A stretch of 64,000 nucleotides of DNA from contig NW_025947271.1 of assembly GCF_000764305.2 (NCBI RefSeq), positions 1-64,000 on the forward strand, given 5' to 3'. A model generated the notes under the pieces. It was given only the letters and a program-made list of their open reading frames with translations. It had not been told where the DNA came from and ran no database searches. Position numbers and translations under genes: made by a program. The stretch comes from Hyalella azteca (lineage: Eukaryota > Arthropoda > Malacostraca > Amphipoda > Hyalellidae). This document shows, piece after piece, positions 23,686 through 38,600 of this stretch; the first letter of the stretch is position 1; every line of letters begins with the position of its first letter.

Positions 23686-26600
23686 ATGACCAATGAACTG
23701 CTGCAGCCGCAACTCAAACATGCTGCCAACAAAAGTCTAGCAGAGTTCTTAAAAGTTCTAGACCAGCAGGGTTCAGCTCGGTGTGAAGTGTGCAACTTAG
23801 ACCTGAAAACAAAGAAGCTTCTTAAAGACCACTTTGAAAAAACACACTGGCCTGAGGCTCTGTCAGTGGCAGGATTGTACTTTGTAACCTGTGGTTGCAA
23901 GCCTTCAATAAATGTTCAGGACCAAGCACCTCATTTGCACTGCACCTTCTGTAAGCAGAAGAACTGGTCTATATTGTCATCAAATCAACTGGCAGTTCAC
24001 CTAGGGGATGTTCATTCAGTGTCTCCATGTTCCATGAGTGTTCAGGACAAGCCTCTGTGCCAACAGTTGACCTCCAATGAGGATTTGTTGAATAGCAAAC
24101 TTACGTCACTCCTGCGCTCCAAGTGTACATTCCCTCATGAAGGAATTAGTGCGCCTCTTAACTCTAGTGTCAACGGATATACTGTGTTCAGAGCCCCAAG
24201 CAGCACACGAACAACTAATGCTATGGAGATTCCTATTGACGTGACACAAAGGAAGCGCAGTAGGACATACCAGTACGGTCCATTATCAAAGCAGCGCAAG
24301 CTTTCCCATGGTGATGATAGTTCACCACCAAAGACGTCAAGCCCTGTGGTGTTAAACAACCAGAAAATTGGAACACACATTTTCAATTCATCAAATCCTG
24401 GTCCTTCTAATATCCATGTTGCTAACAGTAAAATCCTAGCCAAAAGAATTGACAACTCAGATTCTCTGAAAGAAACAACAAATACTTTGCACACTGTGGA
24501 CAATGAGATCCCAAATGAAGATATTGGACCAGCAAACACTAACACCTCAGCTCCCTCTATGGGGCTGTACATAGAACAGCAGCTGCATCAGAAGCCGTCA
24601 AGCTCCGAGCCTGTGCTGCAGGAAGTGAAGAAACTCAGTCTGCACGAGCAGCGGCTGCTGGAGCTGTACAGGGCAAGACTCAGCGTGCAGAAGAGCAAAG
24701 AACATCTCCTGCATGAGTCCCAGCAGCAGGAGAGTCATGATGTTCTCCCAGCATCAGAAGGTGATGGCAGTTCAAGCTTCGATTATTACCTTTTATCTTA
24801 TTTATTTCATCTTATTTATGCATAGTTAACTCATTTTGACTTTATGTAGTGAGAATTAAAATTAAAATGTAACTGCAATTTCAATAAATTTAATATTTAA
24901 TTAATTATTTTCCTTATTCTTTCCTAATTATTACTTTCTTTCATAATTTAATTGTTTTTAAATGCTTGTTCATACAGCATGTGGCTTACATACATGAAGT
25001 TTACTGGCCAAAGGTTGCTTATGAAAGTGGACAAACATTACATTGTGCAGTTCTTTGATAGGTTAGCATGCATTCTGAGCAACCACACCACAAAGCCTTC
25101 TTCATGATATGTCTCTACCATCTTGTTAGTGCTGGATTTTGTAGAAATAAGTAAGTCTGTAGCATTTGACCAGGAATTTAAAAGTAAAGAAAATAGCCTA
25201 AAAGTTCACCATTTCTTATAAGAGACAACGTTTTGGAGCATTTGATTCATGCTACTTGGTTGCTTCTATTTTTTCTTGATTTGATGCAGAGTGATCTTTA
25301 TATTTTATTGTAGATCCAGTAGCAAACTCCTGTTAAATCTTCATTCAGCCTCATCATTCCATTTGTTCCTTATTGTTCTAGATGCTGCCACAGATGAGAC
25401 ATCACCCTTGCAAATAATGCAGAGGCACTCACAATCCTCTGGCTCCGGGAGTGTAAATGTGACCGTGTACGTGAGTGGCCGGCGCACCAGCATCGGATGC
25501 ATCACGCAGAAGTATGCAGCCATCATCGCACGCAACATCATGGTCAGCTATTTCAGCCGGCACCCAGTTCGTGATGCCAAGTTAAAGATGACGCCCGTGG
25601 TGGCACTGAAATTCCTCACGCCAGAACAATGCAAGAAAATCATTCAGAAGAGCCGGCAAAAAGTTCTGCATCCTGTTGTCGTGGTGTCCGATGATGAAAT
25701 TGAAATTCTTGATCCACCAGAGAAAAGTCAACCTCCACGTGTAGTGTTGAAGCCTAGAGGCGTTATAAACACTCCTGCAGATCTTAACCCGTATCTTGGG
25801 CAGCAGAAACGTGCACTTGGCAGCACCCTGCCATCAGGGTCAAATGTTGCTATTCCAGGTCCTTATTCTAAAACTGTGAAGCCTATTTCTGAGAATTTGA
25901 AATCCTCTGAGACAATAAAAACCTCTTCTGAGTCCCTGAACCCTTCTTCTGAGACCATGAACCCTTCTTCTGAGACCCTGAACCCTTCTTCTGAGATCCT
26001 GAGCCCTTCTGCGACCCTGAATCCTACTTCTGAGACCCTGAACCCTTCTTCTGAGACCCTGAGCCCTTCTGTGACCCTGAATCCTACTTCTGCGACCCCG
26101 AATCCTACTTCTGAGACTCTGAACCCTTCTTCTGAGACCCTGAACCCTTCACAGACTCTGAACCCTTCTTCTGAGACCCTAAAGCCTTCTTCTGAGACCC
26201 TGAACCCTCCATCTGAGACCCTGAACCCGTCTCCTAAGGGTCCAAAAGCTCCCTCGTTCAGGCTTAAACCCCTCAGCTCCCTGATCGACCCCTCAATCAA
26301 TCTCGAGGCCCCAGTCCCCGCTCCGCCCATCAACATTGACGACGACTCGCCTGTTGAGGTCCCAAGTTAGTGCCTATCATTGTCATCTCTCATATAATTA
26401 ATTAGAATAATAACAATTGAGAAGTTTTAATCTATTCTATTGACTTGTGTATTGTTTAATATGAATTATTTGATAATGTTGGTATAAGTATGAATGTATT
26501 GAAACATTGTACAGATGTAGTATAACATGGACACATTTCTCTTATAAGAAAAATTTGGGGGGGTGGATTATTGCAGGCCCTACACTCTCACCGCACCACC

Positions 26601-29600
26601 CTACACCACCACACAACACAACACTCACCACCCTACACCACCCGTCACCACCCTATATATATATATATCAGCAGGTGCAGCAGACAGTGCTGACGCTCTA
26701 CTACGCGACCTGCTGATATCAGCAGGCTCTTATCAGCAGCCCCTGAGAGCTTATCAGGCGCCCCGGGACCCGTCCCAGCTGCAGGGCCTGTTGCAGCAGC
26801 CGGGACCCTCCCAGGGCCCCGTCTCAAGGCGCCCCCGGCCCCGTCTCTTTGGCCCCCTGCGGCTTGCCAACACTCGGCCTACCACCGTCAACTGGGTCAA
26901 TAACAGCTGCCATCATATTGTTTTAGTTTTAATTTTTTGAGGGGTTTAGGGTTGGGTTGCTATTATTTGTTTTTATTTGTTCGGTTTAGGGTTGGGTTTT
27001 TTTATTTGTTCTTATATATGTTTTTATTTGTTCTTTTATTTGTTTTGTTTAGGGTTGGGTTCTTTTTATTTGTTCTTTTATTTGTTTTGTTTAGGGTTGG
27101 GTTGTTTTCAATAGTTCTGGGATTTTGTATTCGTTCTGCTAACATTGAGTGGGTAAATACAGATATTTGTTGAGATAGTTATGTACAATCATGCTCTTTT
27201 TGATAGATATTATTGATCAACAATATTTTGTTGATCAACAGTCTTATTGTTGAACAATCTTTTGATAGATATTGTTGGGCTTTTTTCAATAGGCCTGTTG
27301 TCCATTAACCTGACCATGATTCTTGCTTCACAAGAGTTAACATCAAAAACTTATTGAATCCATACATTCAATACATCCAAACAATGTTTCCGTATTCTCA
27401 TAATATTCCTGTCCTTTATTTAATATTATATTTAGATTACTTAGATTAGATTATTACTTATTACTTAGATTAAGTAGATTATTGCCTATTTAATATTATT
27501 TTATTATTTGTATCTTTGTCTTGCAGGTTAAACCGCCAACCACCAGCACCCGTACCACCACCACAACCACCACCAGCAGCAGCGCCATTAGCCGCTCCCC
27601 CGCCAGCCGGTCCCCCTTCAGCCACTGGGGGGCAAGCAGCACCTCCGGGGGCGGTGGTCAAGCACAGAAGAAGAGTCTGAAGAAGGCCGCACACTTGGAT
27701 GATTCGGTGAGGATATATAATAATAGACTCAATTAAAATCCAAGTTGTGAAGTGATGACATTCATTAAGAAATGAAGAGCTTGGATATACAATAAAATGT
27801 TCAATTAAAATCCAAGTTGTGAAGTGATGACAGTCATTACCAGTTCTGCCTACATTGGATATGATTTTGCATGCGTTTCATTTTCTTAATAAAGGATGAA
27901 TGAGGTATAATGAAGCCACACGAACCTGAATGAATGAGGCATTAGTTACATGGAGTTGAATGAATGAGGCATGGGCCATAAACTAGTTAATTTCTAACCC
28001 CTACCACCCCTAACTCCTCCCATCTAACCCCTCCCCTAATCCCTCTCTCCCCTACCTAACCCCTCTCTCCCATAACCCCTCTCACCCTAACCCCTCTCAC
28101 CCTAACCCCTCTCACCCTAACTCCTCTCACCCTAACCTCTCTCTCTCCTAANGGTGGGCTGCTGGTGGTGGTGGGTTGGTGGTGGTGCTGTGGTACCCGC
28201 GACGCTGTCAGCCTCTGCACTGAACGTGCGTGGTGGGCTGCTGGTGGTGGTGGGTTGGTGGTGGTGCTGTGGTACCCGCGACGCTGTCAGCCTCTGCACT
28301 GAACGTGCGTGGTGGGCTGCTGGTGGTGGTGGGTTGGTGGTGGTGCTGTGGTACCCGCGACGCTGTCAGCCTCTGCACTGAACGTGCGTGGTGGGCTGCT
28401 GGTGGTGGTGGGTTGGTGGTGGTGCTATGGTACCCGCGACGCTGTCAGCCTCTGCACTGAACGTGCGTGGTGGGCTGCTGGTGGTGGTGGGTTGGTGGTG
28501 GTGCTGTGGTACCCGCGACGCTGTCAGCCTCTGCACTGAACGTGCGTGGTGGGCTGCTGGTGGTGGTGGGTTGGTGGTGGTGCTGTGGTACCCGCGACGC
28601 TGTCAGCCTCTGCACTGAACGTGCGTGGTGGGCTGCTGGTGGTGGTGGGTTGGTGGTGGTGCTGTGGTACCCGCGACGCTGTCAGCCTCTGCACTGAACG
28701 TGCGTGGTGGGCTGCTGGTGGTGGTGGGTTGGTGGTGGTGCTATGGTACCCGCGACGCTGTCAGCCTCTGCACTGAACGTGCGTGGTGGGCTGCTGGTGG
28801 TGGTGGGTTGGTGGTGGTGCTGTGGTACCCGCGACGCTGTCAGCCTCTGCACTGAACGTGCGTGGTGGGCTGCTGGTGGTGGTGGGTTGGTGGTGGTGCT
28901 GTGGTACCCGCGACGCTGTCAGCCTCTGCACTGAACGTGCGTGGTGGGCTGCTGGTGGTGGTGGGTTGGTGGTGGTGCTGTGGTACCCGCGACGCTGTCA
29001 GCCTCTGCACTGAACGTGCGTGGTGGGCTGCTGGTGGTGGTGGGTTGGTGGTGGTGCTATGGTACCCGCGACGCTGTCAGCCTCTGCACTGAACGTGCGT
29101 GGTGGGCTGCTGGTGGTGGTGGGTTGGTGGTGGTGCTATGGTACCCGCGACGCTGTCAGCCTCTGCACTGAACGTGCGTGGTGGGGTGGTGTTATGGTGG
29201 TGGTGGGGTGTTAGGCTGGTGGTGGTGGTGTTATGTAGGGTAGGTTGGCCAAAAGAGTACTGCTGCTAGCTTTGGACGTTACTCATGCCGACCGCGACTA
29301 TTGGCTTTTGTAGTAGTAACAGTGATATTAATACTATTGGCTTTTATCCATGAGGTAAAAGCCAATACTATATTGGTCGTACTGGGCCTTTAGAGCTAGA
29401 AGGTTAGGAGTGCCCCTAACAGTGTGGCAATTGGAGGCCGGCCGTACAACGGACCTTCACGTCCAATAGCAGCGTGATGAGGGACCTGGATAACTGTCAG
29501 GTCCTTACTGTACGCTGATAACTGTAATGAGTGTTAAAGTTGCAGTGTTACAGTTATGTTGTTACAGTAACTATAACGACTGTTACAGTAAGTGTAAAGA

Positions 29601-32600
29601 CTGTTACAGTAAGTGTAAAGACTGTTACAGTAACTCAGTTACTGTAACGAGTGTTACAGTACCTGTAACGAGTGTTACGGTAACTGTAACAAGTGTTACA
29701 GTAACTAACGAGTGTTACAGTTATGGTGTTACAGTAGCGCAGTCCTATAGTATCAGCACTAAGAAGTGTTACACTAACGAGTGCTACAGTAACAGCACTA
29801 ACAAGTATCCCATGTCACAGCACTAACAAGTATCCCATGTCACAGCACTAACAAGTATCCCATGTCACAGCACTAACAAGTATCCCATGTCACAGCACTA
29901 ACAAGTATCCCATGTCACAGCACTAACAAGTATCCCATGTCACAGCACTAACAAGTATCCCATGTCACAGCACTAACAAGTATCCCATGTCACAGCACTA
30001 ACAAGTATCCCATGTCACAGCACTAACAAGTATCCCATGTCACAGCACTAACAAGTATCCCATGTCACAGCACTAACAAGTATCCCATGTCACAGCACTA
30101 ACAAGTATCCCATGTCACAGCACTAACAAGTATCCCATGTCACAGCACTAACAAGTATCCCATGTCACAGCACTAACAAGTATCCCATGTCACAGCACTA
30201 ACAAGTATCCCATGTCACAGCACTAACAAGTATCCCATGTCACAGCACTAACAAGTATCCCATGTCACAGCACTAACAAGTATCCCATGTCACAGCACTA
30301 ACAAGTATCCCATGTCACAGCACTAACAAGTATCCCATGTCACAGCACTAACAAGTATCCCATGTCACAGCACTAACAAGTATCCCATGTCACAGCACTA
30401 ACAAGTATCCCATGTCACAGCACTAACAAGTATCCCATGTCACAGCACTAACAAGTATCCCATGTCACAGCACTAACAAGTATCCCATGTCACAGCACTA
30501 ACAAGTATCCCATGTCACAGCACTAACAAGTATCCCATGTCACAGCACTAACAAGTATCCCATGTCACAGCACTAACAAGTATCCCATGTCACAGCACTA
30601 ACAAGTATCCCATGTCACAGCACTAACAAGTATCCCATGTCACAGCACTAACAAGTATCCCATGTCACAGCACTAACAAGTATCCCATGTCACAGCACTA
30701 ACAAGTATCCCATGTCACAGCACTAACAAGTATCCCATGTCACAGCACTAACAAGTATCCCATGTCACAGCACTAACAAGTATCCCATGTCACAGCACTA
30801 ACAAGTATCCCATGTCACAGCACTAACAAGTATCCCATGTCACAGCACTAACAAGTATCCCATGTCACAGCACTAACAAGTATCCCATGTCACAGCACTA
30901 ACAAGTATCCCATGTCACAGCACTAACAAGTATCCCATGTCACAGCACTAACAAGTATCCCATGTCACAGCACTAACAAGTATCCCATGTCACAGCACTA
31001 ACAAGTATCCCATGTCACAGCACTAACAAGTATCCCATGTCACAGCACTAACAAGTATCCCATGTCACAGCACTAACAAGTATCCCATGTCACAGCACTA
31101 ACAAGTATCCCATGTCACAGCACTAACAAGTATCCCATGTCACAGCACTAACAAGTATCCCATGTCACAGCACTAACAAGTATCCCATGTCACAGCACTA
31201 ACAAGTATCCCATGTCACAGCACTAACAAGTATCCCATGTCACAGCACTAACAAGTATCCCNCCAACATGGCTGAATGAGTGGTCCAACATGGCTGAATG
31301 AGTGGTCCAACATGGCTGGATGAGTGGTCCAACATGGCTGAATGAGTGGTCCAACATGGCTGAATGAGTGGTCAAACATGGCTGAATCAGTGGTCCAACA
31401 TGGCTGAATGAGTGGTCCAACATGGCTGAATGAGTGGTACAACATGGCTGAATGAGTGGTCAAACATGGCTGAATGAGTGGTGCAACATGGCTGAATGAG
31501 TGGTCCAACATGGCTGAATGAGTGGTCCAACATGCTGGATGAGTGGTCCGACATGGCTGAATGAGTTGTCCAACATGGCTGAATGAGTGGTCCAATCTCT
31601 AAAATGTATGGCTTCTGTACAGGCTTGCATTTAATCTATATCATAACAAAATATTCCATAATGAATGACAAAATGAACCTTACTGTGAATAATTTATAGT
31701 GTGCAGTGAGATGTTTTATATTTTGCTGTGATATTCCTTGCAATGACCTTAGAAAATTATGACAAATATATTCACATACCGTACTGAACTAGTTGATAAA
31801 TATTCACATACTGAACCTTGCAATTGCAATGACGTTAGAAATTTATATGAAGCATTCACATACTGAATTAGTTGATAATTCATTTGCCCCCTACAGGAGC
31901 CTCGTCTTTCCTGTCCTTGAACCGCTTCCTCCCCATGGGTACTGCCAACCCTGCAGCGCCTACTGCTGGAGTTATCCCTGCCCGACCCTTCCTACAGGGC
32001 CCCGGGTCCGCCCCAGGGTTGGGTCCCCAGCCAAGGCCCCAATACCTCCAGCTCGCCGTCCTAGGCAAGCCCCCAGACGCAGTGCGCCATGTGCTCCACA
32101 TCCAGACCCGGGGACCTTCTCCCAATGTCGTGGTGTCCTCTGAATCGCAGGGGTCGGGCCCAAACGTAGCCGTGTCCCAGAATTTATCTGGTAATCTTTT
32201 TACTCTCCAAGGAGCTGGGTTCAACGTCGGTGCGTCGCAAGGTTCAAGATTCAACATGATCGCGCCACAGAGTTTGAATTCTAATGTCTTGGGACCACGC
32301 AGTGTATGTCTCAACGTAATGGCCCCAAGAGTACAAAGCATCGCACCTAGAGGTCCAGGTCGTAACGTTGTGGTGTCCCAAAGCCTTAGTTTTAACAGGC
32401 TTGGTGGCAGCTTATTGATTACTCCACGATTACAGCCCATTGCGCCACGAAACGTTGGTTCCAATTTGGTGATTACACAAAATGGTGTTCCCAACATTGT
32501 TGTGTCACAAAACGGCATCCCGAACGTTGTTGTGTCACAACACGGCGTTCCCAACGTTGTTGTGTCACAACACGGCGTTCCCAACGTTGTTGTGTCACAA

Positions 32601-35600
32601 CACGGCGTTCCCAACGTTGTTGTGTCACAACACGGCGTTCACAACGTTGTTGTGTCACAAAACCTTATTCCCAGCGTTATAGTTCCTCAAAGCGTTGTCC
32701 CAAACGTGGTGGTGCCTCGACAGCTTGTCTCAAACCTGATGGTGCACCAAAACCAGAATTTTCGCCCTGTCTCTCAAGCAAGTCTCAGACCGAATACCTT
32801 CCCACAAGTCGCCTACCGCCAACAACTCTACCGAAGGCCAGGACCTTCTTCAAGACCCCCAGCACAGTCGGTCGCAGGTGGCTCATCATACCTCGTCATA
32901 GCCCCCAAGGGAGTGGCAACGTCTCCTCCCCAGCAAAGTTTAGTCCCACCAGCATCCATTCCATCGTTGGGGTTTAGTCATGGCAATCACGGCACAAGTC
33001 ACTTGTCCTCCAAGTCACCTCCTTCGGCTATAGGCGGTGACCTCGTAGGTCATTCCGAGTCCCAGGCCTCGCGGTTGCGGGAGTACAGAGCAGAGAAACG
33101 GCGCGTGCGGGCAGCACAGCAGAAGCGGGAGCGTGAAGAGGCCGTGGCGCGACACCAGCGCCGACTGGAGGCTGCCAAGGATGAAGATGGCTCTTATATA
33201 CCCTCCCTCGTCGTGGATACAGTGACCGTCCCGCTTGAGAACCCGCCACCTCTGGGGCACGAGTGGGTCATCAGAATTGTGACGCGCGATGATGGTGACG
33301 ATGATGAAGTGGGGGATCGAAACAAGAAACGAGTGGTGATTGATGGCCCGCGTCCTACTGCAAGAGACGTGGTGGCTGTTGACGACAAGTTGATGACTAA
33401 TGGCAAGCACAAGAAAAGACCGGACCGGCATTTGGAAGCAAATAACTCTTTGCACTGTGATGGTGCTGAGCCCTGTAGTGATTCTAATGATGAAACTTGT
33501 GAGAAAAATACAAATTCTAGATTGATATGTGATAATAAATCTGCAAAGAGAAATTCTGATACAAGCTTGGGTTCGACAAACGTACCGAAAAAGGCGAAAT
33601 TTTCTGTGAATTCAGAAATTGATGATGAGTTTTGTGGGTTCGGGGATCAGGTTCATAGTTCAACCAGGCTTAGGCTGGAGCGGCTGAAGGATCTTGCTAG
33701 TGGTGCCAGTGGGCGTGTAGGATCCAAACGTCCTACTCGTATTGACTCCTCTGACGACGACACTTGTTCCGAAGACGGTAAAGATGATGCTGATGAAGAC
33801 AAATGTATGCACCAGAACAACGGAGGTTCTGCAGCGAGTGCGGCAAAAGTGTCTCTTGAAACTGAATCTGATGATGAGAAGCACGATGATGAGGTTAAAG
33901 ATGTGGAGAAGCAAAATGGTGAGAAGCAGGATCTGATGAATAGTGGCATGAGACAGCAATCAAGTCGATGGAAGGATGGTAATTCGGACGACGACAGTGA
34001 GAGAAATTCAGTCACAAAACGGAAGTTGGTTGAAGAAATGGATGATGCCCATGTAAATGGTGCTGCAGCCGAGAAAAAGAAGAAAGTGTGTGACGAACAG
34101 GAGTCCTTTTCTGGACAGGAGAAAGGAGGTTCTAAGGAGGAAGGAGGTTCTAAGGAGAAAGGAGGTTCTAAGGAGGAAGGAGGTTCTAAGGAGGAAGGAG
34201 GTTCTAAGGAGGAAGGGTTACTTTGTGACGAAAAACTGGAGCTCTCTGACGTGGAGCAAAACTCTGGCGGAAGCAAATCTGGAGACAAACTGGAGTCCCA
34301 GACACCACCTGAAGGTGAAGGACCTACCAAGAAGCAGGACGACATCCCGGTCCAGAAAGTAGAGTGGGTGTTGGTGAGAACTTTGTCTCGTGTAGCGACG
34401 GGCGCGAAAGAACCGCGACGGAACACGACGTTTGAGCAGCTTGCAGGTTGGTTTCTGTGGCCCCATTTGTGGTGATTTATAATAATATTTTTTTTTTCGT
34501 TGAGTTGGATATATTTTCGTAAATTGGGAAGCTGTATTTTGTTGGAGAAAGCGTGTAACGGATTTTAATTACTTGAAATGAAGGTGTAATGCTTGAAATA
34601 TTGTGGTTAGAATAACAGTTACAGTCTCTGATGTCATAGTCACGATCACCAACGCCCTTCTTAATCTGTCCTGGCCACTACTGAATGAATACTGAGCGAT
34701 TCAATTATAAATATTAAAATTAAGTGGTATAATAATAGATATTCGACCCTCTAGTCTGACCTGGCCTCTATAAAATGAATGCTGAACAATTCAACAATTA
34801 CTATAATAAAAGATATACACCCCTCTTGTCTGACCTGGGCCCATACTTTCAAAAAAATGGCCCCTGGCCTCTACAAAATGAATGCTGAACGATTAAAAAA
34901 TAAATATAATAATAGTATAGACCCCTCTGATGTGTACTAGACCCCTCTGATGTGATATAGACCCCTCTGATATGTACTGCCCCCTACAGCTGTGCCTGTA
35001 GTGCGAGTGCGGCGGCTGGGGGAGGGTCTGGCGCTGTATAAGCTGCTGTGTCAGACCCCTCTGATGTGATATAGACCCCTCTGATGTGATATAGACCCCT
35101 CTGATATGTACTGCCCCTTACAGCTGTGCCTGTAGTGCGAGTACGGCGGCTGGGGGAGGGTCTGGCGCTGTACAAGCTGCTGTGCCAGACACACAAGCTC
35201 GGCATCACCTCCTACACGCGCGCCTCCAACGCCCTACACAGCGGTATGTTCTTGTGTTTATTATGTGTGTGTTATTTGTTAACCAGGAATTTAAAAGCAA
35301 AGACAATAGCACAAAAATTAACCATATTTTTATAAGAGAAAACGTTTCGGTGTCCAGCTCCATCGTCAGTTCATAACACAAAATTCTGTTCAGAAGAAGT
35401 TCAGTCCTAGAAACACAAATACAATTAATTAGTAAAGTAGGGCAAACAAAAAAGTTGCTTGCGATTCAAGCAAACAAGTGATTTTAAGTGTCATGTGTTA
35501 TAATGTTTATATTATATGTGTGTTTATTTTATTGTGCTATATGTGGCGTGTGGCGATAGATCGGGTACCGTCAAACTGGGTAATAAGGGAATGTTTATAG

Positions 35601-38600
35601 CGTTTTTCTTCAATAAATTTTTACTATGAAACATTTCATAAACGAGTTTGTGCTCATTTTAAAGGTATTTGCAAAGGATATCGTATGTCATCTCTGAAAA
35701 AATTCCATATGCTATTCGTAAGATGCCAGGTATATGTATGCGATCTAGGGAGTTTGTATAGAATATAAAGTGGCTAGCTTTGTGTTTAAGAATCCGAAGG
35801 AACTGTTATAATATAGGATATTTTGTACGAGAACTTTATGATAAGGACCTCCTTATTGAGCAGCTGTGGTTGGAGTATGTATAGAATGTAAAGTGTTTCT
35901 CTTTGTGTTTAGGAATCTCAGGTGGGGGAACTGTTAAAATATAGGACTTTCCATACGAGAACTTTATGATCAGGACCTCCTTATTGAATAGCTGTGGCAG
36001 GAGCTTATAGTTATATACAAATAGAGATATTGTTATAGTTACATAGTTATAGTTACCTGCGCTCTGAGTGCCTACAGGGGCATCGTAGGATCTTGTTTGA
36101 ACAGTAAGGAGTAGGAGCTTGCTGTGTCAGTGGGAGGAAGGATGTCATTGAGTCAACGGCAGATGCGTCTTGGGTTAGTCATAAGACGTACCTACTGCAG
36201 TCATTGTGGTAGGAACCTGCTGGGTTAGTAGTAGTACCGCAATAGGTTATGCTGAGAGGGCATGATGATGAGGGTCGTGATGGTAAGTGGCCACGAGGGT
36301 TGTGATGGTAAGATATTATCGTGATGTTATCACTATTATCTTGACATTGATTGGTTCTAAGATAGTGACCCTGAACAAAAATGTTCTTAAAGTTCGTGTT
36401 GTCGGTGCTAGAAAATTTCTAGGTTAGTTAGATGGGTTCTATGCGTGACACTACCAAATATTAACGACCAACTGCTTCATCGACCTATCATTTATTTAAA
36501 TATAAATAAAAAATATTTAATAGTTGAGTATATACTGATAAAGTCAAGCTGTATATAGTTTGTTCACAAGATAATTTTGTGTGCAGACAAACGTCGCAAG
36601 TCTGAGGAGGAGACTCGTGAGAAACTTGCCCTGAAGGCGCAGAAAGCTCGGCAGCTGCTGCGTTGCTACGTGCATCGTCAGGAGCAGTTCCTCAGGGCCT
36701 ACCTGCTGGGGGAAGAGCAGCCAGTGGATGATCCGCCGTTCAGCGCTAGCGACATCACCTCCTGGAACCAAAATCTGGTGGCGGTATTCCAGGACCCAGA
36801 GTACCGAGAACTTTTCCTGCTGCAGGTGCGCCAGCTGCTGCAGTTGGTGCGGGATTTGCGTTATGTCATGAGGACTATAAAAAATAATCCTCGAGCATTG
36901 CCCTGGGAAGGTGACTCTCAATTCTCCCTCCACGAGACACTCTTGCCCTTCTGGAGGCTCGCCAATCCCCACGAAGTTTGGCAGTTGGAAAAAAACCTCA
37001 ACTGCCTGATCCGTTCGAAAACTACTCCTCTAGAGGCACTCCAGCGACGTGACTCAGTTCGATATGAGGCTGAAAACTTCGCTATGTTCCTTGACCTTGC
37101 ATTTAATCCGTTCATCGGCAAGCCTCCCATGAGCGTGCAAGACTTCGTGGAGCTCTTTGGGATTTGTTGTGACCCTGATGACTTCTTCCCCCATTCTCTT
37201 CTTGGTCTTCCCCAGGACACGGCCTTGTCTTTTCTCTTCTTCCCATACGAACGCTCCCCGTGGGAGGCCCTCAACCCCAACAGCACTTCGAACGTCCCCC
37301 AAACAATCGTCTACGTCTCAGACGAGGACATTGTGAGGAATGGGGACATGCTCTCAATGGGTATTTCTTCTGCTGGAGAACCTAGCCCTCTACCTGATGG
37401 TGGTCATGACCATTCAGCCGACATGAATAGTCATGACCTGAATCCCAAAGATTCCATTCCAGTTGGTGGCTCTGTTCCTAACCCCTCCAGCGGTACGGTT
37501 GAAGTCCCCACAAGACAGGCATCACGGGTCGTCGTGGACGTAGATTGTTTGAGACCGTACAGTGGAGTGCCATTGTTGATAAAGTCATCTGATGATGTTG
37601 AGAACCTGGACGCGCCCTCGACCGTTGAAAAACTTTCTACATGCCAGACCAGCATCGAAGAAGACTCGGAAATGCTTACCTCATCTCATATGGATCTTGT
37701 TTCTAAACCTTTAGTAGGAAACCTACCTCCAGGCAGTGCTGGGTTGTCGACCACAATACAGAATTCAAACCAAGAAGAACCTTGCAACTTAGGCAGCGAA
37801 GAGCATGTAAAGAATAGTGAAACTGCTGAAGAGTGTCCAAGGCGATCAAGTGAAAGGGACGCAAGGGATCCCGATGATGCAGGAGAACGAGAAACCTTGA
37901 ACGAAAAAGTCATCGAGAGAAATGGCAAAGCTTCTTCAGAAAATGTGACGGCTGAAGAAATTAATCATCCCGGGGAGAAGAGTTTAAAACGCGACATAAC
38001 CTGCAGAAGAAAGATTGAAGAAGTCAAAGACCTTGAAGAAGCTTGGGGACATTCAACAAAATCTATGAAAGGTAACTCCGTAGCTAAGGGTGTGATCGAT
38101 ATCTCTGACGATGAGGGCTCGACAACACTTTCTGCTGGGGCAACTTCTGATGAGAACAGCAGTGAAGAGGCTCCAGCCAGGGGTTCTGGCACGTCGCGCG
38201 CATCAAGCATCGCTAACTGCACAGGCTCGGGCGCCAAAGATGATGACAAGTCTAGCGAGACCGGCGCTGGAATTGCCGACAGCAAAATAGAAAATGGAAT
38301 CAACCTACGGCCGGCTGAAGGCAGCATTGAGGTTCGTTCCCAAGCGGAAACTTCGGAGGAAGACCCGCGGGCTGGTGAAGGCAGCATTAATGCTCCTTCC
38401 CAAGCGGGAACTTCGGAGGAAGGCCCGCTGGCGGCCGAAGGCAGCACTGATGCTCCTTCCCAAGCAGAGACTTCGGAGGAAGGCCCACGGGCTGGTGAAT
38501 GCAGCATTGGTGCTCCATCCCAAGCGGGAACTTCGGAGGGAGTCCCACTGGCGTCTGAAGGCAGCACTGATGCTACTTCCAAAGCAGGAACTTCAAAGGA

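Noticed and set aside
27990..28151. Internal telomere-like CCCTAACCCC repeat
   Set aside because: The units are 14-15 bases with CTCTCA inserts and do not follow the arthropod TTAGG or vertebrate TTAGGG pattern.
28154..29214. Series of overlapping 76-codon ORFs
   Set aside because: They are the three frames of a 79-base repeat and have no start context, splice sites or homology.
29793..31261. CRISPR-like array of 25-base direct repeats
   Set aside because: The units are directly adjacent with no spacers, and the DNA is eukaryotic. It is a minisatellite.
32482..32682. LLCHNTAFPT repeat ORF
   Set aside because: It is an alternate frame of the NVVVSQHGVP coding repeat.
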